A stretch of 30,762 nt of DNA from Bacteroidales bacterium. Lineage in GTDB: Bacteria; Bacteroidota; Bacteroidia; Bacteroidales; Lentimicrobiaceae. A program made the translations under genes and the position numbers. Below, piece after piece: positions 18,476 through 25,828 of the stretch (position 1 is its first letter; every line of letters starts with the position of its first letter). The notes below the pieces were generated by a model. The model was not told where the DNA came from and made no database searches. It was given only the letters and a program-made list of their open reading frames with translations. The DNA is taken from NCBI GenBank assembly GCA_022837485.1, contig JALHHH010000053.1:1-30762 (forward strand), given 5' to 3'.

Positions 18476-18812
18476 AAAGCTACACCGCGAACACCCCGGT
18501 CTTATCGTTGACGGAGATATGCAGGCAAATTTTGCACTGAACAATACATTGCTGCGCGAGAATTTTCCCTTTTCTAAACTTGCTGATGGTCCTGCCAACA
18601 CCCTCATATTCCCTTATCTGACAGCTGGAAATATTGCCTACAAGCTTATCCAGGAACTGGGCGGTGCCGAAGCAATAGGACCCATTCTTACGGGTTTGGA
18701 TAAATCGGTGCATGTGCTGCAAATGGGCTCCAGCGTAGCCGAAATTGTAAATATGGTTACCATTGCCGTGATTGATGCACAATGCCACGACGATAAGGCT
18801 TGCGGCGATTAA
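18450..18812 (+). pseudogene. Malic enzyme C-terminal fragment (out of frame)
   Basis: This frame continues the phosphate-acetyltransferase-like domain: SAVEKLHREHPGLIVDGDMQ, FPFSKLADGPANTLIFPYLTAGNIAYKL is the region around residues 40-67, then GPILTGLDKSVHVLQMGSSV. It opens with TTG rather than ATG and has no promoter or start region of its own, so it is the detached end of the preceding gene, not a separate gene. Together the two parts span 2242 bp, about 746 codons, slightly short of the usual length and not a multiple of three. Confidence 0.85.
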
Positions 18813-18913
18813 AACAAGGAGAGCGGCAGACTGCAGCCGGAGAAAATGACACCCCGCGGATGATTTATCGGGATTTTTTCGGTTGAATCCGTGTATGTTT
18901 ATATCTAAATCTA

Positions 18914-18921
18914 TATTTTTG
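18914..18921 (+). promoter_or_regulatory. Putative mdh promoter, -7 element TATTTTTG
   Basis: TATTTTTG matches TAnnTTTG, 66 bp before the mdh ATG in an AT-rich stretch. A TTG at 18883-18885 is 28 bp away, too far for the standard spacing, so the call is tentative. Confidence 0.35.
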
Positions 18922-18987
18922 TTCTGTTAATCCGGACTGGATAAAGACAAGGACACTTGACCAGGTAACCAAAAAACAATTGTTAAT

Positions 18988-19932
18988 ATGAAAAAAATCA
19001 CTGTTATCGGAGCCGGGAATGTTGGCGCCACCTGTGCAAATGTTATTGCACATAAGGATCTTACGCGTGAAGTCGTACTGGTTGACATCAAGGAAGGAGT
19101 TGCGGAAGGCAAAGCACTTGATATCTGGCAGACATCTTCTATCAATAACTTTAATACCCGGGTGGTTGGAGTAACCAACGACTACTTAAAGACCAAAGGA
19201 TCTTCCATTGTTGTGATCACTTCCGGTCTTCCGCGTAAGCCGGGCATGAGCCGCGACGACCTCATTAAAACCAATGCAACCATTGTAAAGGAGGTTACCG
19301 AGAAAGTGGTGAAGTATTCGCCGGAAGCCATTATAATTGTAGTTTCAAATCCTCTGGATGTGATGACGTATGCTGCATACAAGGCTGCACGCAAGCATTC
19401 GAGCAGGGTATTTGGTATGGCTGGTATTCTCGATACAGGCCGGTACAAGGCATTCCTTGCCGAAGCCCTGGATGTCAGCCCGAAAGACATTCACTCCCTG
19501 CTCCTCGGAGGCCACGGCGATACCATGGTCCCCCTGCCAAGATTCACATCCGTCTCCGGAATTCCGGTTACCGACCTGCTCAATAAAGAAGAGATCGATA
19601 AGATTGTGGATCGTACCAAAAAAGGAGGCGGTGAACTGGTGAACCTGATGGGAACTTCGGCCTGGTATGCTCCGGGTGCTGCTGCCGCACAAATGGTGGA
19701 AGCAATCGTCGACGATCAGAAACGGATTTTCCCGGTTTGTGCACTGCTCAACGGAGAATACGGATTGAATGACGTATACATGGGAGTGCCGGTTAAGCTT
19801 GGTTCCAAAGGTATTGAGGAAATTATCGAACTGAATCTGAATAAGGAAGAAAATAAGATGCTTCAGGAGTCGGCAAGTTCGGTTAAAGGCGTAATGAAAG
19901 TCCTTGATGAAATGAACCTTTTCGATGATTAA
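18988..19932 (+). CDS. mdh: Malate dehydrogenase
   Basis: The 314-residue protein belongs to the lactate-dehydrogenase-like malate dehydrogenases, which interconvert malate and oxaloacetate with NAD(H) in the TCA cycle. The nucleotide-binding motif GAGNVG is at residues 8-13, and Asp33 at the end of the second strand points to NAD rather than NADP. Substrate-binding Arg83 and Arg89 lie in the mobile loop (LPRKPGMSRDDL), with Arg152 in GILDTGRYK and the catalytic His176 in GGHGDTMVPL. The Arg in the loop where lactate dehydrogenases have Gln supports malate specificity. The frame is intact and of full length. It follows the broken malic enzyme by 175 bp and has its own candidate promoter. Confidence 0.96.
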   Translation: MKKITVIGAGNVGATCANVIAHKDLTREVVLVDIKEGVAEGKALDIWQTSSINNFNTRVVGVTNDYLKTKGSSIVVITSGLPRKPGMSRDDLIKTNATIVKEVTEKVVKYSPEAIIIVVSNPLDVMTYAAYKAARKHSSRVFGMAGILDTGRYKAFLAEALDVSPKDIHSLLLGGHGDTMVPLPRFTSVSGIPVTDLLNKEEIDKIVDRTKKGGGELVNLMGTSAWYAPGAAAAQMVEAIVDDQKRIFPVCALLNGEYGLNDVYMGVPVKLGSKGIEEIIELNLNKEENKMLQESASSVKGVMKVLDEMNLFDD

Positions 19933-19953
19933 TACCCTGATTTACAAACATAT

Positions 19954-19985
19954 GCAGGCCGTACGTTCACACGTTAACGGCCTGC
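19954..19985 (+). terminator. Stem-loop after mdh, probable terminator
   Basis: A 9-bp stem (GCAGGCCGT/ACGGCCTGC) is capped by a second 4-bp stem with a TCAC loop and a 2-nt bulge, starting 22 bp after the mdh stop. The T-tract behind it is poor (TTT), so termination may be partial or the hairpin may protect the 3' end. Confidence 0.5.
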
Positions 19986-20327
19986 TGCATTTAACAGAAT
20001 CCTTAAAGCGGTGCCCAACCGGTACTAAACGTTTCTTTAGACTGCTTTTACACTTTCAGAAAAAAAAAGTTACCGTATTAATAACTCCGGGTAAGCAACC
20101 GAAAGTCCCGCAAATCAATGGATACGCGATTAGACTTCAGGTAATGGATTAAGTGTGAATCCTCCGTTTCTCTTAACATTAAATTTTTTTTGCATTTTTG
20201 CATCCGGTAAATCCGTTTCCCGCCCTCCGGGTTATACTTATCGCACACAGTATCAATCGGGATGGATTCCATACCTGTCCTGTCGCCAGGGCATCATTGG
20301 GAGAGAAGTGAAACGAAAAACCATCAA
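19986..20327. other. Gene-free stretch upstream of the sirtuin gene
   Basis: About 340 bp hold no convincing gene. An AT-rich patch with an eight-T run followed by GCATTTTTGCATC (about 20187-20211) lies 115-140 bp before the sirtuin start and may carry its promoter, but no exact TAnnTTTG element is seen. No RNA gene is recognised. Confidence 0.4.
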
Positions 20328-21014
20328 ATGAAAAAGATTGTTGTTTTGACCGGTGCTGGAGTCAGTGCCGAGAGTGGAATCAGGACGTTCAGGGATAGCG
20401 ACGGGATGTGGGAAGAGTACAGCATCGAAGAGGTGGCAACCTACGATGCCTGGCTTAAAAATCCTGCACTGGTTCTCGATTTTTACAACAAGCGCCGGCA
20501 GCAGCTTGCGAAAGTGAAACCCAATGCTGCGCATCTGGCTCTGAAGCAGCTCGAAGAGAAATACGACGTAACCATCATCACTCAGAATGTCGACGATCTG
20601 CACGAACGAGCCGGTTCATCCAAAATTCTACATTTGCACGGGGAACTTACCAAAGTCAGGAGTACTGTCGATCAGAATCTTATTTACGATATCGGATACA
20701 AGGATGTCGGACTTGGCGATACCTGTGAAAGCGGGCATCAGCTGCGACCCCACATTGTTTGGTTTGGCGAGGCTGTGCCAATGATTGAGCATGCTGCCGA
20801 AATTGTTGCAGAAGCCGACGTTTTTATGGTAGTCGGAACCTCACTTCTTGTTTATCCGGCAGCCGGATTGATTTATTACGCCCCACCGGCTTCGGCTAAA
20901 TACCTGATCGATCCTGCGGGTATGCACGTCAGCAGGGTGGCAAATCTGGAAGTGATCCGGAAAAAAGCCGGCGAAGGTGTACCGGAACTTGTGGATATGT
21001 TGATGAATAACTAA
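20328..21014 (+). CDS. Sir2-family NAD-dependent protein deacylase (CobB-like)
   Basis: A 228-residue protein from the ATG at 20328, which places the family motif at the N-terminus (MKKIVVLTGAGVSAESGIRT); an in-frame ATG at 20262 would add 22 unrelated residues. Motifs: GAGVSAESGI (about 9-18) for NAD, TQNVDDLHERAG (85-96), catalytic His104 in LHLHGEL, and VVGTSLLVYPAAGL. Tyr53 and Arg56 in DFYNKRRQQL match the pair that in E. coli CobB and human SIRT5 binds succinyl-lysine, so desuccinylase as well as deacetylase activity is likely. The zinc-site cysteines are largely gone (one Cys, residue 133), which I believe is common in Bacteroidota members. It would remove acyl groups from metabolic enzymes in the cytoplasm. 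Its neighbours are mdh upstream and the FKBP remnant 12 bp downstream. Confidence 0.92.
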   Translation: MKKIVVLTGAGVSAESGIRTFRDSDGMWEEYSIEEVATYDAWLKNPALVLDFYNKRRQQLAKVKPNAAHLALKQLEEKYDVTIITQNVDDLHERAGSSKILHLHGELTKVRSTVDQNLIYDIGYKDVGLGDTCESGHQLRPHIVWFGEAVPMIEHAAEIVAEADVFMVVGTSLLVYPAAGLIYYAPPASAKYLIDPAGMHVSRVANLEVIRKKAGEGVPELVDMLMNN

Positions 21015-21026
21015 ACATTACTGTAT

Positions 21027-21409
21027 ATGAAGAGGATAGTCAAACGAAAAACATTACTGCTGCCTTTGCTGGCGCTGATATTTATAATCGCATTCACAGC
21101 CTGCGACAAAGAGGATGATGTGGATGTGGTGGACGACAACATTATTCAGGATTATATTGAAGTTTATGAACTGGAGGCTACCAAAACCGGATCCGGACTT
21201 TATTATGTGATCGAAGAACCTGGTACCAGCCAGAAACCAACCTGAATACCCTTATCCCGGGATGGCAGGAAGGACTTCAGCTGTTTGGGAAAGGAGGTAA
21301 AGGCATCTTACTGGTGCCCAGCCGACTTGGTTATGGAAGCAATCCGCCCGCAGGAATTCCGCCCAACGCAGTACTCATATTCAATATATATCTGATTGAT
21401 GTAAAATAG
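21027..21409 (+). pseudogene. FKBP-type peptidyl-prolyl isomerase lipoprotein, frame-disrupted
   Basis: The first frame gives 72 residues: a lipoprotein signal (lipobox FTAC, Cys about residue 27), an acidic linker, then GSGLYYVIEEPGTSQKPT, the usual FKBP entry strand, and a TGA at 21243-21245. From 21242 another frame reads LNTLIPGWQEGLQLFGKGGK and PSRLGYGSNPPAGIPPNAVLIFNIYLIDVK to TAG at 21407-21409, the normal FKBP end. The expected middle (the T-V-x-V-x-Y-x-G-x-L-x-D-G-x-x-F-D part) is absent, about 30-35 codons, with a frame change. The isomerase fold cannot form as it stands. In intact form it would be a periplasm-facing or surface folding helper. A real deletion or a collapsed assembly are both possible. 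Confidence 0.85.
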
Positions 21410-21454
21410 AAAAAAATTGTTTTGCGCGGTTATCAATGGTTAACGCAAAAATAA

Positions 21455-21486
21455 TTTGTTATTAGCCCGTGCTATAAGTATATTTG
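21455..21486 (+). promoter_or_regulatory. Consensus Bacteroidota promoter for recX-prfB
   Basis: TTTG (21455-21458), a 20-bp spacer and TATATTTG (21479-21486) match the TTTG-N19-21-TAnnTTTG consensus of the primary sigma factor exactly. It ends 31 bp before the recX ATG, and recX is followed without a gap by prfB. Confidence 0.7.
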
Positions 21487-21517
21487 CAAGGAAAATAAAT
21501 GTTTAAGAATTTGCGAT

Positions 21518-21988
21518 ATGAAAGAATTTGAAAAACAGCTGGCAAAAATCCGCCGGTGGTGCGCCATGCAGGAGCGATGCCTGGTTGAAGTCAGAATACA
21601 TGCTCATTCCATAGGCATCTCAAAAAAGAATACGGAAGAAATCATAAAACGTCTTGTTGAAGAAGGATTTATCGACGAGGAGCGCTACGCCAAGCTTTAT
21701 GCAGGCGGGAAATTCCGTAATAAAAAATGGGGCCGTTCACGCATTATCGGCGAACTCAGAGCCAGGCAGATTGCTGAAGAGGCTATCCGGGCAGGCCTTG
21801 CAGAAATCGACGAAGAGGAGTACCGTAAGGTGATTATCGGAATGGTAGAACACAAAATTGCCGTTACCGACCGTTCTAACATGCTGCTTTTTAAGCACCG
21901 CCTTGCTAAGCCGGCGGTTGCCAAAGGGTACGAACCCGAGCTGGTATCCTCAATCATTGATGAACTTATGAAAAACAAAGAAATCTAA
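21518..21988 (+). CDS. recX: Regulatory protein RecX
   Basis: This 156-residue, helix-rich, basic protein matches RecX in length and repeated three-helix pattern: RCLVEVRIHAHSIGISKKNTEEIIKRLVEEGFIDEERYAKLYA is the span of residues 20-62, then KWGRSRIIGELRARQI with the family's W-G-x-x-x-I-x-x-x-L-x-x-x-x-I. RecX binds along RecA filaments and limits or tunes strand exchange. recA is not in the window. The stop codon TAA is directly followed by the prfB ATG, which suggests translational coupling. Transcription probably starts at the consensus promoter upstream. Confidence 0.87.
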   Translation: MKEFEKQLAKIRRWCAMQERCLVEVRIHAHSIGISKKNTEEIIKRLVEEGFIDEERYAKLYAGGKFRNKKWGRSRIIGELRARQIAEEAIRAGLAEIDEEEYRKVIIGMVEHKIAVTDRSNMLLFKHRLAKPAVAKGYEPELVSSIIDELMKNKEI

Positions 21989-23084
21989 ATGGTCCAGAAA
22001 GAACAGTTAAACGACCTCCGGCGAAGGCTCGATGCCTTAAGGAGGTTCCTTTGACATTGAAGGGAAAAGGGAAAAGATAAGTGAAGAAGAAGCGCTGACG
22101 CATCAGCCGGGATTTTGGGATGACCCAAAGAAAGCCGAATCCCTGATGAAGCAGATTCAGGAAAAGAAAAAATGGACCTCCGTTTTTGATGCTGCCACCT
22201 CTTCGTACGATGACCTGCTGGTTTTGTGGGATTTCTACGATGCCGGTGAAGCCGATGAATCCGACCTCGACCAGCATTACGACCAAACCCTGGAATTGGT
22301 GGAAGACCTGGAACTCAGGAATATGCTTAGCAATGAGGAAGACCGTCTGAATGCCATTCTGCAGATCAATGCTGGTGCAGGCGGTACCGAAAGCAACGAC
22401 TGGGCCGAGATGCTGATGCGTATGTACGTCAGATACGGCGAACGCAACAACTATAAGGTTAAGGAACTCGACCTGCACGAAGGCGACGTGGCCGGAATTA
22501 AGTCTGTAGCCCTTGAGTTTGAAGGCGATAATGCCTTCGGCTACCTGAAAAGCGAAAACGGTGTTCACCGGCTGGTACGCCTGTCTCCTTTCGATTCCGC
22601 CAACAAGCGTCACACCTCCTTTGCCTCCGTATATGTGTATCCCGTGGTTGACGATAACATCGATATCCAGATCAACCCATCCGATATAACATGGGATACT
22701 TTCCGCTCGAGCGGACCCGGCGGGCAAAACGTAAACAAGGTAGAGACCGCCGTAAGGCTTCGCCACGAACCTTCGGGAATTATCGTGGAATGCCAGGAAA
22801 CACGCTCGCAGGGACAAAACCGCGAGAAAGCCCTTCAGATGCTCAGATCGCAGTTGTATGAAATCGAACTTCGCAAGAAAAAGGAGGCTATTGCCGCAAT
22901 AGAAGGCAAAAAGAAAAAGATCGAATGGGGATCCCAGATCCGCAGCTATGTGCTTCATCCGTATAAAATGGTGAAAGACCTGCGCACCGATCATGAAACC
23001 AGCGATACCAACGCCGTGCTCGACGGAGACCTCAACGACTTTATCAAGGCTTTCCTTATGGAATTTGGAAGGGATGGCATATAA
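21989..23084 (+). CDS. prfB: Peptide chain release factor 2, with programmed +1 frameshift
   Basis: Two frames join into a 364-residue RF2. The first runs from ATG 21989 through 21 codons to CTT TGA C (TGA at 22052-22054). An AGGAGG at 22040-22045 lies three bases before CTT, the same layout as the E. coli prfB shift site. After slipping one base, reading continues from GAC at 22053 as DIEGKREKISEEEALTHQPGFW to TAA at 23084. RF2 marks are present: SPFDSANKRHTS, which reads UGA, and GGQ in SSGPGGQNVNKVETA, which triggers peptide release on the ribosome. Low RF2 lets the ribosome pause at TGA and shift, so the protein controls its own level. The gene abuts recX and is followed by a terminator. 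Confidence 0.96.
22040..22055 (+). promoter_or_regulatory. prfB programmed frameshift site
   Basis: AGGAGG-TTC-CTT-TGA-C: an internal Shine-Dalgarno-like motif three bases upstream of a CTT slippery codon and an in-frame TGA followed by C, the classical RF2 autoregulation site. Confidence 0.93.
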
Positions 23085-23103
23085 GAACTGTATTGCACAA
23101 CTT

Positions 23104-23134
23104 AAAAAGAGCCGGAGCATTATCCGGTTTTTTT
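23104..23134 (+). terminator. Rho-independent terminator after prfB
   Basis: Five-bp stem CCGGA/TCCGG (23112-23116 with 23123-23127), 6-nt loop, extended by A-rich and T-rich flanks, ending in seven T. It starts 20 bp after the prfB stop. Confidence 0.85.
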
Positions 23135-23192
23135 GTACTTTTAACTTCCGGGTTCATAGTCCGGAAAATGTTTAATCAGGAAAACACTCCGT

Positions 23193-23537
23193 ATGATCAC
23201 CATCTATCACAATCCCAAATGCCGGAAATCGAGAGCCGGACTGGAATACCTTAAAACAAAAGTGGTGGAATTCGAAATCAGGGATTACATCCGCGAAAGC
23301 GTAACCGTTGATGAACTCCGGGCATTGGTTGACAAACTGGAAATGAGGCCTTTCGATCTGGTAAGGACTCAGGAAGATTACTACAAGGAAAACTTAAAGG
23401 GTAAAACCCTGAGCGATGATGAATGGCTGGAGGTGATGTCTGGTTATCCGCGTCTTATCCGGCGGCCGGTGATTGTTAAGGATGACAGGGCTGTACTGGC
23501 CGATCCGCCGGGAAAGGCAGACCTGCTGGGGATTTGA
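23193..23537 (+). CDS. ArsC/Spx-family reductase (arsenate reductase-like)
   Basis: The 114-residue protein starts with the thioredoxin-like ArsC motif ITIYHNPKCRKSRAGLEYL, with the catalytic-type Cys10. Arg58 in FDLVRTQEDYYKE and Arg90/Arg91 in LIRRPVIVKDDRAV line up with the arginines that bind oxyanion in glutathione/glutaredoxin-linked arsenate reductases. The length and the PxxC order fit the ArsC family better than Spx, which uses CxxC. No ars operon genes are nearby, so the in vivo substrate may not be arsenate; many such Bacteroidota proteins are only annotated as ArsC family. It stands alone, 109 bp after prfB and beyond its terminator. Confidence 0.85.
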   Translation: MITIYHNPKCRKSRAGLEYLKTKVVEFEIRDYIRESVTVDELRALVDKLEMRPFDLVRTQEDYYKENLKGKTLSDDEWLEVMSGYPRLIRRPVIVKDDRAVLADPPGKADLLGI

Positions 23538-23693
23538 TGAGAGCCTGTGGCTTGTCCGGACAGGTATAAGTGCAGTGCAGGATTTCGGTAACGTTATCTG
23601 TCCGATTACAGAAGCGTTTTTTAAGAGAATAAATTCTGATTTAGGTATTAAATCCGCATTTCGCTTATACAATTTATGTACGTTCGGCTTGGT

Positions 23694-23996
23694 TTAATAA
23701 TGTAGTTTATCATGACAGTTATTACAAACCGATACGAGCCATTTTATGGGCTCTTTCCCAATATTTCTTTTTGCATATCGTTTGTGATGGACCTGCGTTG
23801 CGCGGGCACCACAGTACACACACCGCCAATTATCCCGTTTTAGTACCACATAACGCTTTCGCCTCCAATCGTCTGATTTAAGATATTCGTTCCTGTAATA
23901 GTCTTTGCGCTGTTTTCGTCTTATTTCAAATATCCATCTTTTAAATGCAAAATAGATCGCTATAATAAGTATAATAAGAAAACTCTGGTATCCCAT
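23694..23996 (-). CDS. Small membrane-anchored HNH nuclease-like protein
   Basis: About 100 residues from the ATG at 23996; a TTG two codons upstream (24002) is an alternative start. An N-terminal hydrophobic helix (about residues 3-18) is followed by a basic linker (KRWIFEIRRKQRKDYYRNEYL) and a compact HNH domain: CVYCG, VHHKRYAKRNIGKEP, then CNNCHDKLHY, giving two CxxC zinc pairs, the HH pair and the terminal H. HNH domains cut DNA or, more rarely, RNA. A membrane anchor in so short a form is unusual. The gene begins 12 bp after the GT39 gene ends, so both are probably co-transcribed, yet no functional link is evident. No methylase or restriction partner is nearby. Confidence 0.75.
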   Translation of the reverse strand: MGYQSFLIILIIAIYFAFKRWIFEIRRKQRKDYYRNEYLKSDDWRRKRYVVLKRDNWRCVYCGARATQVHHKRYAKRNIGKEPIKWLVSVCNNCHDKLHY

Positions 23997-24008
23997 GGCC
24001 AATTACAC

Positions 24009-25637
24009 TTATTCCGAACGTAATACCATTTCCTTATCCCGGCGTTGGTATATGTCCTTCCCTGTCAAATGCCCGGGAGGCTCCTGAATCAATCCTTTCA
24101 TCCGCCATACATAGTGGTACATTACCAGCACATTATTCCGGTAAACGGGAATGGTGTCGGGTCCGTCAATCTGCCTGAAATATTGGCTGTAGAGATTGTT
24201 GGGGTCGGAAAAGGCATAGCTGGAAGAAAAATAATAGGCATCCATACCCGGTTTGAAGCCGCCTCGTGCCTGTGTTATCCAGGCGTATTTGTGGGTACGT
24301 TCAATTTCGGCAAGGGTCAGCACCTTTAATCCCAGCGGCCTGGCCACGTAGTAATCGATATTTGCAGCCGGGAACCACCGCTGCTGAATGATTACGGCAT
24401 CTTTCTGCATCGTCCCTGAAGTCATATCCTTGCGGTAAACCGGTTCAAAGCCTTGCCTAAGCTGTTTCCAGCCGTACATATCCAGCGTAATATCTTTTAT
24501 TCCAAGTCTCTTTCCAGTTTCGGGGTTAATGCCTTTATTCAGAAACCACCCCTGGCCGATTTGCAGCAATGCCAGTGTCAGCACCACCACCATAAATCCG
24601 GCAGCCCCTTTCAGTAATGGTGGCAGCCAGTATTCTGCACGGCCTTTTTGTGTTTCTTTTCGCAGATATAAGGCGGCCAGCGGCATCAGGCTTGTCCAGG
24701 CAGGTCCGGTCCAGTGGGGGAGGGTACGTCTGAAAAGAGAAAATCCGAGAAACAGTAAAATTACCGGCAGGGCAGTGGTAAGAAGTATGCGAACAGCCTC
24801 GCGGTTTTCGGGTAAACGTTTTCTGTAAAAGGCAATAATTGCCGCAATACCCAGCACAAAGACGAAGGGATTGTTGTAAAAGATCTGTCCGCCCAGTTCA
24901 ATGGCAAACAGATCGGGTCTTAGCAGGGTTTTTACAACCTCCACCCGGTCGCTGTGAAAGCTGAAGCTGATGAAATCGTAACGGATATTCCACATGATTA
25001 CCGGCATAAAAATGGCCAGGGCAATCAGCATTGATACATAAACTTCCCACATCCTGAACCAGCGGCGGTCATAGATCAGAAAATACAAACCGGCTCCCGT
25101 AAACAGAAATACCGAGGTGTATTTCGACAGCAAAGCCAGTCCGCCGCTTACGCCTGCCAGCAAAATCAAACGACTTACTCCTGCACCTTCGGGGCCGGCT
25201 TTAAAAGCTTTAACAAACAGCAGCAGCGTCAGCAGCCAGAAAAGCATTTGTGGTCCGTCGGGCATTATAAAGATGCCTGAAATAACAAAAGTGTAAAGAG
25301 AAAAAGTGTACAGCAGTGCGGCATACCAGCCCGTGGTTTCGTCTTTTAATTCCTTGCCGATCAAATACATGACCCATGTATTCAGGGATGCTGCGGCAAC
25401 GGCACCCAGGCGGATAAACAGCTCGCTGCCGAACAGCAGGTTAAGGCTAAACAACTGAATAAACCATCCCACTACGGGAGGGTGATCAAAGTGACTAAGG
25501 TCGGGATACAGTGCGTAGTTGATGTAATAAACCTCATCGTTACCCAGTTCGGTAAATGAAGCTATCATCAGCCGCACAATGGCCGAAATTCCAATAAGCA
25601 GCAACAGCCGGTATCTCTTCAACAGCCTGGTATCCAT
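24009..25637 (-). CDS. GT39-type (PMT/ArnT-like) membrane glycosyltransferase
   Basis: The 542-residue protein has around ten hydrophobic segments in its first 370 residues and a soluble C-terminal part, as in the PMT/ArnT superfamily (PF13231). The first outward loop carries the acidic pair of the catalytic site in FTELGNDEVYYINYALYP and the conserved HFDHPPVVGW. Such enzymes move a sugar from a polyprenyl-phosphate carrier to a protein or lipid acceptor on the outer face of the inner membrane. The acceptor cannot be told; O-glycosylation of exported proteins and lipid A decoration are both known for the family. It is divergent from the DJ-1-like gene and is followed by the HNH gene. Confidence 0.88.
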   Translation of the reverse strand: MDTRLLKRYRLLLLIGISAIVRLMIASFTELGNDEVYYINYALYPDLSHFDHPPVVGWFIQLFSLNLLFGSELFIRLGAVAAASLNTWVMYLIGKELKDETTGWYAALLYTFSLYTFVISGIFIMPDGPQMLFWLLTLLLFVKAFKAGPEGAGVSRLILLAGVSGGLALLSKYTSVFLFTGAGLYFLIYDRRWFRMWEVYVSMLIALAIFMPVIMWNIRYDFISFSFHSDRVEVVKTLLRPDLFAIELGGQIFYNNPFVFVLGIAAIIAFYRKRLPENREAVRILLTTALPVILLFLGFSLFRRTLPHWTGPAWTSLMPLAALYLRKETQKGRAEYWLPPLLKGAAGFMVVVLTLALLQIGQGWFLNKGINPETGKRLGIKDITLDMYGWKQLRQGFEPVYRKDMTSGTMQKDAVIIQQRWFPAANIDYYVARPLGLKVLTLAEIERTHKYAWITQARGGFKPGMDAYYFSSSYAFSDPNNLYSQYFRQIDGPDTIPVYRNNVLVMYHYVWRMKGLIQEPPGHLTGKDIYQRRDKEMVLRSE

Positions 25638-25654
25638 AGGTTAGAATTCGATGG

Positions 25655-25662
25655 CGAATTTA
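25655..25662 (-). promoter_or_regulatory. Weak candidate promoter for the GT39 gene
   Basis: On the minus strand TAAATTCG (one mismatch to TAnnTTTG) lies 21 bp after a TTG and 17 bp before the ATG. Spacing is good, but the -7 match is imperfect. Confidence 0.25.
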
Positions 25663-25828
25663 CAAAAAAGAGCCGTCCCTGAACAACACCGCTGCCGCAG
25701 TTTACAGTCTCTCCATCCGGTGTCTGTTCAAATCACCGGTTTTTTACTGCTGTGAAAGGATAAACAGCCGGAATTTTGTTCTTACTCTGAATCCAATGGC
25801 TTTATTAGCCTTTACAAGTTAACCCGGT

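Noticed and set aside
17354..18607. 417-codon minus-strand frame opposite the malic enzyme
   Set aside because: The opposite strand carries clear malic enzyme and phosphate-acetyltransferase motifs; the antisense protein has no recognisable domain.
18813..18900. Terminator after the malic enzyme (CCCG..CGGG followed by six T)
   Set aside because: Only four base pairs form over a 12-nt loop; too weak to call.
22040..22055. prfB break as a sequencing error or pseudogene
   Set aside because: The break falls exactly at the classical CTT-TGA-C site with the upstream AGGAGG, so it is programmed.
21966..23120. 384-codon minus-strand frame opposite prfB
   Set aside because: prfB motifs (SPF, GGQ and the frameshift site) are unambiguous; the antisense frame is a codon-use shadow.
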